Source of the DNA: Microplitis mediator
Taxonomy: Eukaryota; Arthropoda; Insecta; Hymenoptera; Braconidae
Direction: 5' to 3'
Assembly (NCBI RefSeq): GCF_029852145.1
Contig: NC_079976.1
Span: 992,001-1,056,000 of the forward strand
Length of the DNA stretch: 64,000 bases
Shown: positions 11,361 through 24,400 of the stretch, in pieces
How positions within the stretch are numbered: position 1 is the first letter of the stretch
Layout: the number at the start of each line of letters is the position of its first letter
Translations under genes and position numbers: made by a program
The notes under the pieces: model-generated
What the model was told of the DNA's origin: nothing
Databases searched by the model: none
The model's input: the letters and a program-made list of their open reading frames with translations, nothing else

Positions 11361-14300
11361 GTAAAATTTTATTAAGACTATTAATTAACAACAAAAGCTC
11401 ATATTTTATAGCAAAAAACAATCAATACGTCTTTATAATTTGTAATTGTAATTAATATTGGAATCGAAATTTTAACAAATTGGTAGCGAACTGGTTTTTT
11501 ATACTCGATTTAAAATGCCCGCACCTGCTCGGTTTATTTTTAGTTTATTCTTTGCTGGGTTTTTATTGAGGATTATTTCATCTTTAGACCCTTTTATTTG
11601 AGTGCCTCTTCTTTGTATTACGGGTTTTTTTTATTTACATTTTTTTTTTTTTAAAGAGAAAATCGACCGACGGCCGTCGCACGCGATTTCGCGAATTAGT
11701 TATTTATAATAATCATAATTATAATTATTGTTATTATTATTGATAGTATTAATATTAATATTATGATAACAATCTATCGTAAATAAACGTCTGCATTAAT
11801 ATGAAACAAGAATTACTTATATAAATTATATAAATACAATTCAAACTGTCACTTACACCTGTCGCGAAATCCAATATTTTGTACATGCAGAATATTTCAA
11901 ATGATTATTTCAATTTAACATTTCGTTTAAACAGATGACATTTTATAATAATTGGATAAAATACATTAATTATCATCGAAATTTAAATATATGAATTTTA
12001 GTATTTAATTGTATTATTTTATATTTAATTGATATCGAACTTAACTCCAGAAGGGTTAAATTATGCGACGCACGTAAACTCCATTCGATATTTTTCATCG
12101 ATCGCCTTTTATCTTTTCCTGAAAACATGGTTCCATGTTTTTCCAAAATCGGAGTCTTTTCGGAGACAAATTGTTTTTAAGTTAACTCCGGCTGTTTACT
12201 CTGATTTGTTAGAGAAATTTAAGTCATTTTGGAAAAAAATGTAGAAATTTTTAGGAATTTGGACTTGAAGGCGGAGTCAAATCGGAGTCCATTCATTTTG
12301 CGACCTAACTCTGGAGTTAAATATTCAAAGCACATGATCTTTGATCTTTAGCTAAAAAAAAGTCTTTCGAAGTATTTTTCATGTTCGGGATGAAAATTGG
12401 AGTCAATCCAAATTTTGTTTAACTCCGGAGTTAATTATTTATTCAAAGTGATTTTTAGTCAAATAGTCGATTGTAGAGAAAAATTGATCAAATTTGGATA
12501 AATCGGAGTCAATCTGAAGTTAATAAAAATTATAATTAACTCCGGAGTCAAATTTTCATAAAAAACATATCGAATTAAAAAAAAAGAAATTAACTTGTAG
12601 CTAAATAAACTCTACTGTAGTTTCTAATAAAATTAAATACAGAGAACTAATAAAATATTTTTTTAATGTAATTTAAATTGCCAGTTACAAAATAACTCAA
12701 TTAATTTATAACTCCAACAAGCTCAGCGTAATAAATTTCTATTGTTTCGTCTACTGACAACTAAAAAAATGAATATTTCCCTCTAAAAAGTCTCGATATC
12801 ACGACAATTATATTATTAAAACTCACTTACTCAAACTCATTATTAATTTAATCTCAAATCTGATCCCTATCACTATCAACAAAAAAAAAAAAAAAAAAAA
12901 CTTTCTCTCAATTACAAATTACTCATTATTAACCTCGACAATAATTATCAATCCAATAAAACAGTAATCAGAACGTAACGAAAATAGTGATAATTATTTT
13001 CCTTTTTTTATACAAAAATTAAATTTTGTCCTTAAATTTAAAGAGCCTGCGCCCGCGCAGACGTACAAAGTACATAGAAAAATATATATGTGAGTGTGAG
13101 TGAGTATGAGGATATATGGATGAGGACCTAACTTTCTATCTAAAGATTGTGCCACTCATGTGAATATAGAGAGGGGGCAAAAGGGGCCAGGGGGAGTCCA
13201 AGTACAAAGAGTAAGATACGCTAGTGTGTTTATTGTACCAAGTGTACGGAAGAGTATAAAATAAAGTTGTGAGAAAATATTTATTCTTACAATGTAGATG
13301 TGTCAGTGTGATTCGTGTTTCCCGCATACCAATGACAACACAATTGGTGAACATATGTAACATATGAATAGTAACATGTTTAAATTTATTATTTTGTACT
13401 AATATGCTCACTCCTGTTTTATTATTTACAGTTATTATTATTTTTCCATACACTATTATTTAAACTTTGCTAATATTATTGTTGGCATGGTATATATTTA
13501 TTGAGAGATTTTTTAAGACTCGGAACCGACGGAATCTGATACCGCTGATTACCTTGTACGTTTATTGATATCGCGGTTAATAATCAGTGTTAATTTTATT
13601 ATTTTATTTAACATAACATGAGGTTTAAGTTTTTAAATATTTCCATTGTTTTTACTCGGCGATAAATTTCGTTAACGAGGAATTTAAATTCACCGAGTGA
13701 AAATAAACAAAATTTCTTTCATTTTTTCTAATTAATGAGAGGCGATGTTGAATAATTTTTTTTTTGTAATTTTGAATTTTATATTGACGAGTTTTTGGAG
13801 TTTTAAAATGAACTTTGACATTTACTAGAAATCATTTGATATATTTTTGACAGAATTTGAAATTTTTAAGAGAGTTTCTGTTGCAAAACTCCATTTTGAA
13901 TTTTTTATATCGTCATGTTTAATCTTAAGAATTGATGACTTTTTTTTTTACTCAAAATTAGTTATTAAATTCGCAATTTTAATTTTGGAGTTCGAACTAG
14001 AAATCGAATCAGTTTTAATGAGAGTTGATGTTGAATAATTTTTTTTTTCACTTTTGAATTTTATATTGACGATTTTTTGGAATTTTAAAATGAACTTTGA
14101 CATTTGCTAGAAATTATTTGATATATTTTTAACAAAATTTGGAATTTTTATTAAAATTTCAGTTGCAACACTCCGTTTTGAAATTTTTATATCTTCATAT
14201 TTAATCCTAAGAGTTAATGTTTTTATTTTACTCAAATTTGAATTTTAAATTCAAAAATTTAATTTTCGACTTCGAATTTGGCAGTCGAGAAATTTTTTAA

Positions 14301-17300
14301 TTCAATATTTAAGACGTAAATTTAAAATTTTCCATTAAAACCCAAAATTCAGTTCATAAATTTCGACAATTTACGAGTTTTTTCTCAAAATTTACAAGCC
14401 AAAAAAGACTTTTAAGTGTAATTACGTTAAATAAAAAAAAAAAAAATGATAAATAATCTGATTGTAAAAAAAAATGTCCAACTGTAATTACATGTACTTA
14501 AGTATTAAAATTACAAGTACTTATTTATTAAAAAGAAAAAAATAATATTTTTTCATGTAAAACACAAGCATAATCTGAAATGGTATGTACGCAATTTAAT
14601 GTAAAGATATTTAAAATACAGGATTTTCCACATTGTAAGACTACCGTATTATTCACCGGTCGAGTCCGTTGTCATTATGCCGCTCGGCGCATAAATTTTT
14701 CGACAATTAACGAGTAAATATTCACACTTGCTGATTAAATACTGATTATGATAAACTCTAAAATATAAATAAAATAAAGTATGCGGGTTACAAGTTGATA
14801 CCCAGCGTTATAAGCTATAAGTAACCAGACTAGTTGCAAGTATTGACATACCCAAGCTGTACATCAAGAAAAACCGGTTACTATATTCTGGAATTGCACA
14901 TCAGGTGCAACGGTTCACTTTGTACATGTATCCTCAACATTACCTCTACTATTCACTCCATATTCTATACCCACTATCGTATATCTCATATTTTTTTATA
15001 CAACTGAAAAAAATCTGGCTAAATTTTAAAACCCCTATTCATATATGTTTTGACTTTAAAGCTACTTCATATATTTCATTACATGTAAAATTGTCTTTTC
15101 CTTTAAGTCATGACTCCATTTTAGAGTTTTCAAAAAAATTAGCGAAACGTATACACGAGTCGCGGAAACCGCGAATTAAAAAAAATATAAAATAGGGCAA
15201 AGGTATCGGTTCACAGAAAAAACAGATATCTTGAGTCAAGAAAATATTTTTGAAGACAAACGTTTTCGGGAACCAAGTCAAGATTTTCTTGAGCCAAGAG
15301 AATTTGTCTTGGTTAAAAAAAATTCGTCTTGGTCGGAGAAGATTTCTACTTTATCTGAGAAAATTTAGGTTTCCAAAAAAATTTTCTTGAATCAAAAATA
15401 TTTACCTTCAGTCGAGATTTTTTTTTTCTGTGTACACGAGTCGCGGAAACCGCGAGTTAAAAAAAATATTAAATAGGACAGAGGTATCGGTTGTGGCGAC
15501 TTTAGGCCCAGTTTAAAAATTTCAAATGACGTATCATTAATTTTTTAAAATGAGCTCAAAGATTTCTTACTATGGAAAAAATTGGAGTGACTGCGAATTT
15601 TATTTCAATTCGAATTCACTCCATCACCGGAGTTTAAAAAAAAATCACTCTGCATACGGAGTAAATAAGGAGTTTGTTTTTTCACTTGAGTGATTTCGGA
15701 GTGATCTGGATTTTGTTTCGATCCGCATTCACTTCGATCCAGAGTTTTAATTTAAAAATAAACTCTTTAGGAGTGAATTTCACTCCAAGGGAATTAAATA
15801 AATAAACAGTCATCCGCTTCGTCTTCACTCTGGATTTACTCCGCTAATTTTTTAGTGCAGTCGCTTTTTATCACAAAAAAAAATTTGTTTATATTTTTTT
15901 ATTTATTCAAGTGAAGTCTTAAGGGGCTATACTCCAAAAATGACGAAGAAATGAATAAATGACCTAAAAATTTAATAGTGACGCGTATTATAAACACACA
16001 TGTATATAGAGGTAATATAGATATATGACAATAAATCTACGGACATGAAATCCGTTTGTTTCGCGGAGCGTTTGGGAGTGAAAACTCGCGAATGGCGAAT
16101 AATCCCTGATACCGAATGGCTTACTTTAATACACATTTCGTTTATTTTTTATTATCTGTCGTAACTATAAAAGTTAGCATCTGCTTCGACAATTTCACGG
16201 TTCATTTTATGCCGCATACGATTCTCGGCTCGCAAACATTAAGTTACTACAGTTTTAATATTTACTTAAACTAAAATTAAATCTATCGTTTTATTATTTT
16301 TTTATTGCCTCAAATGCCTCGTAATAGTCACTTTAATTTTTATTATTTTTTAAAAACACGTGCTTTTATGTCTAAATCACAATTATTTAAAATTCATTCC
16401 TTCCCCACCAAGTCGACAAATTTTTTTTTTCAAAATCGACGTGCGACTTTTTGCAAATAAAATTTTTGGATTTAACAAAAATAAAATTTTTCAGTTGCTA
16501 GTAAGCGGAGGCCAGCCAACGACAGCAACATCTCCAGCAGTGTCGTCAGGTGGAGCCTTGAGTCCCAGCGCGTTGTCCCCGTCGTCAAATGCCAGGACTG
16601 CGGTGCCGGGTGCCTCCGGAGGTGCCGAGACGCCGGTGGGCAGCTCGACGGGGGCCGGATGCTGCGAGAACGGCAGGCCCATGATGACGGACCCGGTCAC
16701 TGGGCAGACGGTCTGCTCCTGTCAATATGACAGCGCGGCCCGTCTCGCCCTCGGAGCTTACCCGCGACTGGGACCTCCGGCGTCTTCGTACTCCACTTAC
16801 CCCACACCCACACCCTCGGCCACGGACCAAGGGCCCTATCCAAGCATCGGGATGGACAGCTCCGCGTTCTACTCACCCCTCGTAAGTATTAAGATTAAAA
16901 AAGGTTTTTATAAATTCGAATTTAAATTTTCAAATAAAATACTAGCGATATCTTAATGGCTTCTGATATCCAACTCAAGGCTTTAAATATTTAAAAAATT
17001 TATAACGATTGATATCACTCGTTATCGTCATAAATTACGACCAAATAAATCACAGCGTGTCGGAGATTATTACTTTTTTTATTAAATATATATTTATTTA
17101 GCTTGATATTATTTTGATGTTACAGTAAGTAAACGCTAAAATTAAATAATAAGTCCATTAGGTCGTATCGGCGATAACAAAAAGGTCCCCCGAGTGTCGG
17201 AGTCTCGGTTATACAGCCGAGTTTTGTGTATATGTTCAATAGAGTTTACTCGGGAGTTAAAACTTATCGTCGCTGATTTTTATCGGTATTAAAACTAAAA

Positions 17301-18389
17301 CTTTGAATCATTTAAGAGTAATCTACTTTAATAAAGTATCGCAATAATATTACTTACACTTATTTTTACTCTCATATATATTTTATTATGTGTGAGTGTT
17401 AATATACATTAAATATAATATACGATAAAAATATGTATTCATTTTATTAGATGTGTTTATTGATTTTGCTTTTCAAATCACTTTTATTAACATATCTTAC
17501 TCTGAAAATGCGGTTTTGTTTTATCGGTTCAAAGTTTAAAAATTTTTCCGAGTTTTTGTAAACTGGAATTTTTTTTTTACTGATAAAAAAATATTTCAAT
17601 TGAAGTCTGGTAAATTTTTTAACGATTTATTTAAATCTCGAATGGAAATTTTCTTTATTTTTTGTAAACTGAAATTTTAAAAAATTATAGAAAAAAATTT
17701 TGAAAAAAATTAAATTTTTACACAAATCGGCTTAAGTTCGCGAAATTATTAATTTTTTTTAGTAAAATTTCTTTAAAAAAAATTAAATTTTCATTTCTGT
17801 TCCCCGCTCCAAATTTACGAAAACTCGATAGCGCCCGAACTCAGTAATTTATCAACTCAATTTTTTTTTTTTCAACTCCAACACTTCAAATCTGTAAAAA
17901 ATCCCAGTAATTAAATTTCAATCAACAAATTAATCAACTTTCACTTCACAATTTCTTTCCGCTCCTCTAATGTACGCTCGATAAACTCTGAAATAATTCA
18001 TCTACTGACTAAATTTTTTTTTTCCCTCTTGCAAAGACTCAAAACCAAATTCCCGACTGACCATAATTATCAAAATCCTCATTATTCATTAATAAATTCA
18101 AAAAATAAAATAACCTAATTTCGACAAGATCCAGAAAACGGTTTAAAAAAAAAGTTCTCGTAGTTGTTACATTAACTTGATTTAAATAAATATTTATACA
18201 GCAGCTCGAGAGTCGGGGTTGTATAAATTACTTGAAATAATAAAACATAATTGTGAAAATAAAATAACATTAGAGATAATAGTCCAGAAGAGGCAGGAGG
18301 CAGCACGTGCTATTGATGTGATTTTCTGCACAAGTGTAAAGGGAAATAATAATATAAAGGGGCATAATATATATGTATGTACATATATA

Positions 18390-18433
<44 letters not shown>

Positions 18434-21400
18434 TCGTAAGTAAGCTCAAGAACTCTTAGCTGTTAGATCCTCCTCTATTCTCTATTCTCTACTCTCTACT
18501 CTCTACTCTGAACTCTCTACTCTATACTCTGAGCTCCTGAGAGATTCTCAGGTCCTCTGGTGGGTATCCTCCAGCCCGAGAGGATAGAGAGCGTTATAAG
18601 AAGGTAATAAGAGCCGGATTAGCATTGAATGAAATGGCCGGCGCGGCGTGGCGACAATAAGGGCAATAAGCATCAGTGAGTTGAGTTGAAGCTGAGTAGA
18701 GTCCTTATATGTTATAAAACGCTCACGGTGGTCCTCAGGACGGCAACTCGTACACGAGCCTTCTTTTCCTCCCTCTCCTCCCTTCCCCCTTCCCTGCCAG
18801 ACTTCTTATCCCTCTTTATACTTTAATACCCCATTTCTATCACTACTTTTATTATTCTAATTGTATTTTTCATAACATCCAGACATATTTGTATATTTTT
18901 ATATCTATACTTTTATTATCCGGAGCTTTTCAACTCCTTGTAATGCACGGGGACATATCGAGCTTCGTAGTAACCTTCGTCCCAATACTTTGACGTAGAG
19001 CACACGCACTAGAGTATGCCAGTAACGACTACGGCTTCATCGTGTTATTGCATCTTATCTCCACTATTTTATTCGATTAGAGTCTACGCTGCTATAATCT
19101 ATACATTGACTTTGCTGGATTGTGTCTCTGCTCTACTTATAATCAATTTATATCTCTCCGGGTCAAAAATAAAACTTGATTCAGGCTCGCTACGCCTTAT
19201 TTTCTTTTGAAGTTATCGATTTACCGACGATTTTTTGATAAGATCTCGACTTTTTCGACTTAAATTTAATTTTTTTCAACTTTTTGAACTTTTTTCATCT
19301 CAGTTTCAACTTATTCGTCTTTACTTTGAGCACGATAGTCATTCACATTACTTTTGACTTGCTAAACCAAGTCGAAAAAAAGTCATTTATTCGCCTTACT
19401 TTCGCCTTAATATATCAAAATTATTTCACCTTAGTTCTGACTTTTTCGACTTATAATTTAAGTCGAATAAGTCTACATCAAGTCAGTTTCGACTTGATTT
19501 AGACTTTTTCGCCTAACATTTTAAGTCGAAAAAGTCTAAACCAAGTCAATTTCGACTTGATCTTGACTTTTTCGTCTTAAAATTTAAGTCGAATAAGTCT
19601 AAACCAAGTCAATTTCGACTTGATTTAAACTTTTTCGTCTTAAATCGTGACTAAGTAAGCCAGTTAAGTCTAAACCAAGGCGAAAACTTAATATATTTCA
19701 TACCTCCGTAAAAAAGTCGAGTTTGTCTTGTGAAAAACGGCTCCAAATTTCGACTTGGTAAATCAACTCTAAATCAAGTTTTATTTTTGACCCGGGTCCA
19801 CTTAAATTTTTTCACTCAAAATACAATTTTTTACAACTCGCGATTAATTAAAATTTATCGACTAAAAATTTTTCATATTTATGAGCCGCGAAAATTAAAA
19901 TAAAAAAAATTTTCGGACAAATCAGCGATGGATTAAGCGGTAAGATGCATTAAGAGGGTAGAAGTGAGCAACTCAACGATGCACATGACTCTGGGTCTTA
20001 AACCCTTGCAGCAGGAGAGTGCAGGAGTAAAGTAGACTTTGGAGTATAAGTATAAGTATATATATAAATAAAAGTATTAAGTAAGAGTATGGTAGAGTAT
20101 AGTGAGAGTAGAATAAGAAAGAGCATATCCGACGTCGTGACGACAGCGTTAAAGTCCTGGCGACCACCCGCGGGCCCGACGTCATAAAAAGGCGCCGAGA
20201 ATGCCCTCCTGCTAATCCTAGGAGGTCCTCGCAAGAGACGGGCTGTCGTATGACCTACACGTTTTTCCCCAACCCGGAAGAAGGCTCAACTTTTCTAGCC
20301 TAAAGTATTTATACAATCAATTAAACTTCACTAATTTTGTCAGCGAGTAAATTCCATTGTCCTCTGCCGCGAGGACAGACTGCAATGGACAATAAAATAA
20401 AGGGCAGAGGAATTAATAAATAATAATTTAAGAGAACGAATTAGATCCAGACATGAAATATGAAACTTACTGGCGCCAACCTTTTTCTCATTCTCTTATT
20501 TTCCATTTATTTTTTTATCCACGCATTTTTTTAATCTTTTTAACTAACCGTCGAAAAATATTATGCTATTGTACTCTCACTCATATTTATACTCATGTCA
20601 CAGCATCACGTAGTCCTCGTTCGCATTTAATATTACTCTGTACTTGCTAGTTGATTGTATTAAATATTCACAATACAATCAAGCCCTTAATTAATTTTCC
20701 GTGTCGAATTTATTCTTGTACGTGTAGACGAGCTGCTGCATTAATTAATCTATTGTAAGACGTGTTAATAATAATAATAATAATTGTTAGTATGTACCAT
20801 TGGAATAAAAAATTTGTGTGTTTGTAACAGGGAAATCCTTATGGACTAAAGGATGCAACGGGGATGGGAATGACGGCGGATATGGGCGCAGCCTGGGGCA
20901 CGGCGGCGTTACAACCCGCCGCGACTGGATACTACCCCTACGATCCAACGCTTGCTGCTTATGGGTATGTAGTAAAATAATTCCAGTAATAAAATTTAAT
21001 TTTATTGAGTTTTAAGTAAAAAAAATTCGGAGTTTATTTTAACCGGAGTCATAAATTGAATTTAAAATAATTAGGGAAAGGGGGGGGGGGGCAAAACGGG
21101 ATAGGCCGGCAAAATGGGATACCCTCAAAATTTCGTCAAAAATTTTTATTCGAAAAACTTTCGAAAATGGTAAAAAATGACATCTAGTATCATTTTACAC
21201 TATTAAAAGCTAAAAAAAAACATTTTTATATTTTTTGCGAAAAGTATAATATTGGCGCCAATTTCAAATTTTGAAAAGAAATAACAAGGAAAAACTTCTT
21301 TAAAAATATGTTGAGAGTAAATTTTATTACTTTCATCAATTTAGAAAGACATTATTACATCAATTTTATTCACTTGAAAAAAAAAAAAAAAAAATTTACT

Positions 21401-24400
21401 TTTTTTTGGGGTATCCCATTTTGCCCGCAGAAAATAAAAATTTTTTTTCTGATGGCAGTCTAAAATTCGTTATATTTATTTCAAATAGAATCAAAATGAA
21501 GCCAATTTACGATATTTATGTCCCTAAAAACTAAATTTTTCGTTAAGTATCCCGTTTTGCCCCCCCTTCCCCTATTGAAATGCGGATACTATTTCAAAAA
21601 ATTTGACTCCAGGTCCGGAGTAAAAAGTACTGATTTGAACCCAGTGGGAGTCAATTCAAAATTAACCATACGGAGCTTAGCTCCTGGTAGCCAATTTTAG
21701 ACGGGTTGGAATTTTTTATTTATGACGAGGATTCATTTTGAACACCGGAGTCAAAAAAAAAATTAACTCCGGCTCTTTAATAATTAAATTCCAAATTTTG
21801 TAAATGTGTACTTGGTAAAATTTGGAGTTACTTTAAAATTTCTTTTACTGCGGAGTTAACTTTTGACTCCTGCCTTTTTTAAAAAGTACCAGGTCCTAAT
21901 TTCGCTCCCCAGCGGAGTCAAAATATTTTTAAAATTGACTTCGTTATTTTTTTCCTACTCCTTTACAATTTCCAAATATTTTATTAAAATTTTTTATTTG
22001 AAATAAAATATTTACAGTAAAATAAAAGCTGAATAAAAATAAATTTTATCAGTATCAATATAATTCCGTAATAGATTTTCAAGTGTGGTCTGTAAGGGTT
22101 AAAATAACAACGCCAATACTCCGTTAAAGTGGGATTTGGTAGACCCTCGTAACAAGATTTCCGTATCGAAAATTTTATTTGACATCTATATCAACAGCAA
22201 TATATATATTTCTCCCACCCAAACGAAACCAAGCTCACCATCGTTATTTCCTCCAAGTACACACCAATAATTAATAATTAATTCATAACCTCTTAAACTC
22301 CAAACTTACCCCCTCCCCCTAAACATCTAACGCAACAAAAACAACCAGGAAGTCCTCACACCAATAGACTTAACCACCAAAAAAGCCTCTAGTTATTTGA
22401 GTAATAAAACTTTGTCCAATTAATAAATAATCTCAAAATCCCCGAGCTTTGCCTTATACATACATATATAATAGACAGAATACATAACAGAAGAGAACAA
22501 CAATAAATAGAAGCCAAAGGATTGAGAAGAGTGGGCGTAGACAAAACAGTTTGTTAACTGGTTATAAGTTTGCCACTCGCGTAGTCCTTGTATTGTCAAA
22601 AAAAGGATAATCTAAAAATGAAATCTATAAATTTAAATTCTTCAGGCAGTTCTCTTATTCTGTACTGGTGATATTCTGTGGTTCTGATTAAAGAGAATAG
22701 GTAGCAGCCAAGCAGCAACTGCTGGTACTGGTACTGGTATGTACTAGTATTATTAAACACGACAGAGATAGAAGAGAACAAGAGAGTGAGTAGTTTATTG
22801 ATTGGCTTCCTCTCCTATCCCGGGGTTTCGCCGGTTCACCGCTCTCGCATTCGATCTCTCCTTGTCTGTTTTCCCTTTTCTCTCTTTTGCTCTGCTCCCT
22901 CTTCCTCTGGCTCTGGCTCTGTCTCTGGCTCTAGCTCTTTATTCACCTTTACACTGACAACCAGCCACCCACACCTCCGCAGAGACATGTGTAGATGCCG
23001 AGGGAGAGAGGGAGAGAGGGGGAGAGAGAGTGAGCAGCATGGCAAGGTATCCTGGCACCTCCATCATCATCTGGCGGACTATTGTTATTATCAAGGCTAT
23101 ACTCACGCCCACCCTTACATACACGCAAGAGTTGCTCCCACAGGTGCTTTACTTGGTTGCTTTGCTTGGCAACCCTCGTGTGTTGTCCGTACACCGAGTG
23201 CTCACGGTGGGTTTGCTCTGGTCCCTCCTCCCACAAGCTCTACACTTGTATCGTTTGTATCTTCTGTGTGTAGATTCAGGAGAGAGGGAGGGGAAGCCAG
23301 GGGTGAATAAGGTGTGAGGTGAGAGAGTGGAGAGACTCTACTGGGCATTGTTTATCGTTGAATCCACCCTCGGAGCCTCTTCACCAGCCAGTCTACTCTA
23401 CAAGCCGCTATTAATTTACTTGCTTAATAATACCTAGGCCTCAAAACCGGCCTTCGTTATTTCCTCTTCATTCATGTTCCTCATCTTTCACCCGTTCACT
23501 TATAACTTTTTCTTTGTTTACATTTTTTCATTGTTTCTTTTAGGGGAAGGGGGGGGCAAAACGGGGCACCTCCAAAATTTGATAAATACGTTTTTATTTT
23601 ATAATAAATATGTACACTTATACATATCTATTTATATTGGGGAGAGTGGGCCACCGCGGGATATCTGACCGAGTAATTAATTCTTATGCTTTTTTTATCA
23701 CTGAATGTTGATCCTTTTTATTTATTTGCAACAAATCTGTCGTCATTTTTTAATTTCTTCATTAAAAAAAATTTTTTTTTCACTATCATTCAACAAATTT
23801 ATTATAATTTTTCAAAATTTTCCTTCAATTTTTGGACTGGCCGATTTTACCCTAAATGTTGTAGGGGAAGGAGGGACAAAAGGGGGTAGGGTAGGCAAAA
23901 CGGGGTACCCCAAAAATTTGATAAAAAAAAATTTTATATTTTAAATGGTTTTTAAAATTCCAAAATCACTTCTGTAAATATAATTAAGCGTTACTTTGAA
24001 TTTTTTTTGGTAAACTTTTTCAAAAATCGATTGTCAGTTGAAAAATATTAATGATGTTTGTTTTTTGATAAAAACTATTAAAAATTTTTTTTCTTCTTTT
24101 GTATCCAATGAACATGTAAAATATAATTTTTCTTCATGTAAATTACTTAAAAAAAAATTAAACTTAATCAAATTCGTTTAGAATTTAGAAATTTTTTTTT
24201 TTGACCTTTTTTAGGGGGTACCCCACTTTGTCCGCAGAAATGAAAAATTTTTTTTTTTCAACGGTAACTGAAAATTTCTTCTATTTACTTTGAATATCAT
24301 TGAAAAAAAATAATTTAGCGTATTTGAGTCCTCGAAAACTTGGTATTTCTTTAAGTACCCCCTTTTGCCCCTCCCTTCCCTATATCAAACTTTTAAAGCA

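Larger units (their letters stand above)
11361..16494 (+). other. ara intron 1
   Basis: 5.1 kb between phase-0 exons 1 and 2 (donor GTAAAA, acceptor TTTTTCAG). It holds the GGAGT array, a 280-bp duplication, a MITE inside a 60-bp direct repeat and a second GGAGT array, all listed separately. Low-repeat stretches (13480-13620, 14620-14720, 16050-16260) could be regulatory. Confidence 0.85.
16882..20830 (+). other. ara intron 2
   Basis: 3.9 kb with a TA microsatellite at 18366-18434, a CTCTACT tract at about 18465-18530 and the foldback element at 19158-19795. No exon-like stretch was recognised. Confidence 0.85.

Noticed and set aside
22786..23317. Cluster of overlapping open frames on both strands, one of 174 codons
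   Set aside because: CT/GA-skewed intronic sequence opens several frames at once; none shows domain-like residues.
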